The position numbers were made by a program, and so were the translations under genes. The notes under the pieces are model-generated. The model worked only from the letters and a program-made list of their open reading frames with translations, searched no databases and had not been told where the DNA came from. Below, in pieces: positions 14,005 through 15,757 of a stretch of 15,757 bases of DNA (the stretch's first letter is position 1; each line of letters starts with the position of its first letter). The DNA lies in the NCBI GenBank assembly GCA_016839875.1, contig JAEOTK010000045.1, forward strand, positions 1 through 15,757. The letters are read 5' to 3'. The DNA is from Candidatus Heimdallarchaeota archaeon (lineage in GTDB: Archaea; Asgardarchaeota; Heimdallarchaeia; Heimdallarchaeales; Heimdallarchaeaceae).

Positions 14005-14695
14005 TTACTCTTCAAGATCCTTGTATGTGAACCACCAGTCAAACTTCTCTATCTTTTGATCAGCCATTCTTTTCTTAGCTAGAGATTCGTATGTTGGTGG
14101 AGGTAAGATTACTTTCTTTCCAATTAGTTCGTTATTTGGCCAATTTGCTGGCATAGCAACATGATTCTTGTCAGCTATTTGCATATTCTCTACCATTCTA
14201 AGAATCTCATCGAGATTTCGACCAAGTTCTTGAGGATAGAAAAGCATAGCTCTCAGAATTCCCTTATCATCCATTATGAAAACGGTTCTTACTGTATTGT
14301 TGTCTTTTTCTGGATGTATCATTCCAAAAAGAAAAGCTATTGAACCATCATCAGCAATAATTGGGAACTTAATCTCAACATCAAGATTGTCTTTAATCCA
14401 TTCAACCCACTTAATGTGGCTGAATACTTGATCAATACTCAAGCCTACAAGTTTACAGTTTAATTCAGCAAATTTGTCAAACCTCTTTTGAAAGCCAACA
14501 AACTCTGTTGTACATACGGGAGTGAATTTCTGTCTAAAGTGCCGCAACACTTTTGATGTCAGCAGGGTGACTGAATAACACCCACCAGTTTCCATCCATA
14601 CTTTCTGGAAACTTCATTTTCCCATGAGTTGTTAGAGTTTCAAATGAGGGTATTTTTTCTCCTAACATTGGTATTCCGAATACTTCGTCATCCAT
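14005..14695 (-). pseudogene. Peroxiredoxin (Prx6-like), frame broken by 31-nt insert
   Basis: Read in two frames this is a complete thiol peroxidase of the Prx6 type. From ATG 14695 the first 46 codons (MDDEVFGIPMLGEK... to FSHPAD) end at 14558. From TTC 14526 the second frame continues FTPVCTTEF to the stop at 14005. Joined, they give 219 residues, the normal length, with the active-site pattern P-x3-T-x2-C (Cys51 peroxidatic). Conserved [37 protein letters not shown] and PANWPNN follow. No C-terminal Cys is seen, so a 1-Cys mechanism is expected. Between the parts lie 31 extra nt that shift the frame and put a TAG at 14536-14534 in the first frame. The rest shows no decay. The start has GAGGT 6 nt upstream and a TATA-like ATTTAAGT near 14732. 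An uninterrupted ORF from 14595 is not a normal product, because it replaces the first strands with unrelated residues. Confidence 0.85.
14527..14557 (-). other. 31-nt hairpin insert inside peroxiredoxin
   Basis: This segment separates the invariant Asp and Phe of SHPAD-FTPVC, so its borders are fixed by the protein family. It holds a perfect 6-bp hairpin, AAAGTG (14553-14548) and CACTTT (14541-14536) around TTGCGG. The tetranucleotide GACA flanks the hairpin on both sides, overlapping the left border. The length is 3n+1 and it contains an in-frame stop. A recent insertion, a short intron, a bypassed element or an assembly error are all possible. Confidence 0.6.
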
Positions 14696-14778
14696 GATAA
14701 TACCTCGCAATAAATTTGATAGCCATAACTTAAATCTTTCTAAATTTCAAAAGATTAAGTGAGACTACTTTAGAAATT

Positions 14779-15354
14779 TTAGGTTTCTTCTGGTTCCTCT
14801 TCTTTGGAAATAATTGATCTAAGAATACCATGAAAGACATTGTATCTTGGAACTCTTTTCATATACAGTTTGTAAGGATAACCATAGAGTTTTTGCAAAT
14901 GACTATCCCTTTCTAATGAAGAAACGAAGAAAGCTATTACTGCCATTACTGCAAAGATATTTGACAAAATAGAGTTCACAAGAAAAATCAATGAAAATGA
15001 AACAAGGATTAATCCTAAGCTAATAGGATGCCTAATATACGCAAAAAATAGCAAATTACTGAATTTGTTTAGATTAGTAGTCCCTCTTCTCTTTACCCAT
15101 TGTCTGTTTAATGATATAAATCCAAGGAATATAATTGTGATAGCGACTAAAGCAATTATAGATGCTGTCATTTGGTAATATTGGAAAGTTGAGTATTCCC
15201 CAACATTTAGAGAAAGTGAAAGTGTAATGAATATGAATCCTATAACTTGAAAAATTTCATATCTTATACCCCTATAGATGGCGAATAAGAACCACACTAC
15301 TAGGAATACAGAGATGAAAATAATCAGAGACCAAAACCAAATTGTATCTATCAC
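14779..15354 (-). CDS. ICMT/PEMT-like membrane methyltransferase
   Basis: The 191-residue product has about five hydrophobic segments (8-26, 35-49, 62-81, and two within 111-145). It carries the C-terminal signature of the isoprenylcysteine carboxyl methyltransferase / phospholipid N-methyltransferase superfamily: YIRHPISLG (106-114), then LERDSHLQKLYGYPYKLYMKRVPRY (147-171). There R-H-P and the E...Y..Y residues form the S-adenosylmethionine site. The usual E-E pair is E148-R149. The substrate could be a lipid head group, a prenylated cysteine or another membrane-embedded acceptor; sequence alone does not decide. The start is GTG at 15354; the next Met lies ~61 residues in and would remove two membrane segments. 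A TATA-like TATTAT near 15371-15380 suggests a leaderless mRNA. It is divergent from a second alpha/beta hydrolase. Confidence 0.75.
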   Translation of the reverse strand: MIDTIWFWSLIIFISVFLVVWFLFAIYRGIRYEIFQVIGFIFITLSLSLNVGEYSTFQYYQMTASIIALVAITIIFLGFISLNRQWVKRRGTTNLNKFSNLLFFAYIRHPISLGLILVSFSLIFLVNSILSNIFAVMAVIAFFVSSLERDSHLQKLYGYPYKLYMKRVPRYNVFHGILRSIISKEEEPEET

Positions 15355-15363
15355 AAAAAGACA

Positions 15364-15417
15364 TTATTCATAATACTTATTGAGTTTTTCTGAACGTTCT
15401 CAAGAAATATTATAAAT
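15364..15417. promoter_or_regulatory. Divergent promoter region, methyltransferase / hydrolase
   Basis: This AT-rich 75-nt gap lies between divergent genes. A minus-strand TATA-like TATTAT sits near 15371-15380. A plus-strand ATTATAAAT (15409-15417) lies unusually close to the ATG at 15430. If that box is used, the GTG at 15439 may be the true leaderless start of the plus-strand gene. Confidence 0.35.
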
Positions 15418-15429
15418 GGAATCCGTATT

Positions 15430-15757
15430 ATGTCCTTTGTGAAAGACAATAACAAAATTGGATTCTTGTTAATACATGGTTTTACTGGAACCCATTTTGA
15501 AATGATTCCCTTAGAAGAATTTCTTAAAGAGAAAGGGTTCAGTGTTGTGAATACAGTATTACCAGGTCATGAAACATCAGAAGAAGATCTAACAACAAAA
15601 AAATGGCAAGATTGGATAAATCATGCTCAAAATGAACTCAACAAAATCAAGGAAAAGTGCACGAGAGTATTCGTATCAGGTCTCTCAATGGGAGGGGTAG
15701 TTACACTTTGCATAGGAGCTAAAAATCCAGACCTAGCAGGAATTATACCACTGGCTG
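15430..15757 (+). CDS. Alpha/beta hydrolase, carboxylesterase-like, 3' partial
   Basis: The 109 visible residues show the oxyanion-hole motif LLIHGFTG (13-20) and the segment VVNTVLPGHETS typical of carboxylesterase Est30 and monoacylglycerol-lipase-like enzymes. The nucleophile elbow VSGLSMGGVVTL (82-93) has Ser86 in G-L-S-M-G. The acid and His residues lie beyond the window. Enzymes of this kind hydrolyse short- to medium-chain esters; the natural substrate is unknown. The short N-terminus before the first strand is normal. The start is ATG 15430, with GTG 15439 as alternative. Unlike the hydrolase at 13074-13919, this one keeps the usual Ser. Confidence 0.85.
   Translation, partial: MSFVKDNNKIGFLLIHGFTGTHFEMIPLEEFLKEKGFSVVNTVLPGHETSEEDLTTKKWQDWINHAQNELNKIKEKCTRVFVSGLSMGGVVTLCIGAKNPDLAGIIPLA

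Noticed and set aside
13920..14042. 41-residue hydrophobic extension of the hydrolase (possible signal anchor)
   Set aside because: It overlaps the peroxiredoxin 3' end, and a near-ideal BRE/TATA pair lies within it, 27 nt before the ATG at 13919.
14527..14595. Peroxiredoxin starting at the ATG at 14595
   Set aside because: Its first ~23 residues show no peroxiredoxin similarity, while the other frame upstream encodes the expected N-terminal strands up to SHPAD.

Overview
The window reads as about 15.8 kb of low-GC (by eye roughly one third G+C) archaeal chromosome. Archaeal markers are an Orc1/Cdc6-type initiator, a roughly 500-residue AMP phosphorylase, a stand-alone alanyl-tRNA editing protein (AlaX), a helix-turn-helix-free Lrp/AsnC ligand-binding protein, and TATA boxes placed about 25-27 nt before starts with no ribosome binding site (leaderless style). 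A membrane-anchored RING-finger protein points to a lineage with a eukaryote-like ubiquitin toolkit. Asgard archaea are the best guess; this is inference from gene content, not proven.

Layout. (1) Positions 1-4670, plus strand: a tightly overlapping three-gene unit encoding two paralogous type I surface proteins with a von Willebrand factor A (VWA) domain (the first cut by the window edge), then a protein with signal sequence, ectodomain, transmembrane segment and cytosolic C-terminal RING finger. (2) 4800-6811: a small Lrp/AsnC ligand-domain protein converging on cdc6 with a 1-nt gap; cdc6 is divergent from a GNAT acetyltransferase, which converges on deoA over a shared hairpin. (3) 6826-12065, minus strand: AMP phosphorylase, a membrane-anchored extracytoplasmic protein of unknown function, AlaX and adenine deaminase. 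AMP phosphorylase releases adenine from AMP and adenine deaminase converts it to hypoxanthine, so the two plausibly act in sequence. (4) 12203-15757: a DegV-family lipid-binding protein, an alpha/beta hydrolase with Cys at the nucleophile position, a peroxiredoxin whose frame is broken by a 31-nt hairpin-containing insert next to the catalytic motif, an ICMT/PEMT-like membrane methyltransferase, and the start of a second alpha/beta hydrolase.

The two most notable items are the VWA-VWA-RING operon, which looks like an outside-to-inside membrane system ending in a possible ubiquitin ligase, and the 31-nt interruption of the peroxiredoxin. No tRNA, rRNA, CRISPR array, insertion sequence or recognisable replication-origin repeat was seen. 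No intergenic gap exceeds about 175 nt.
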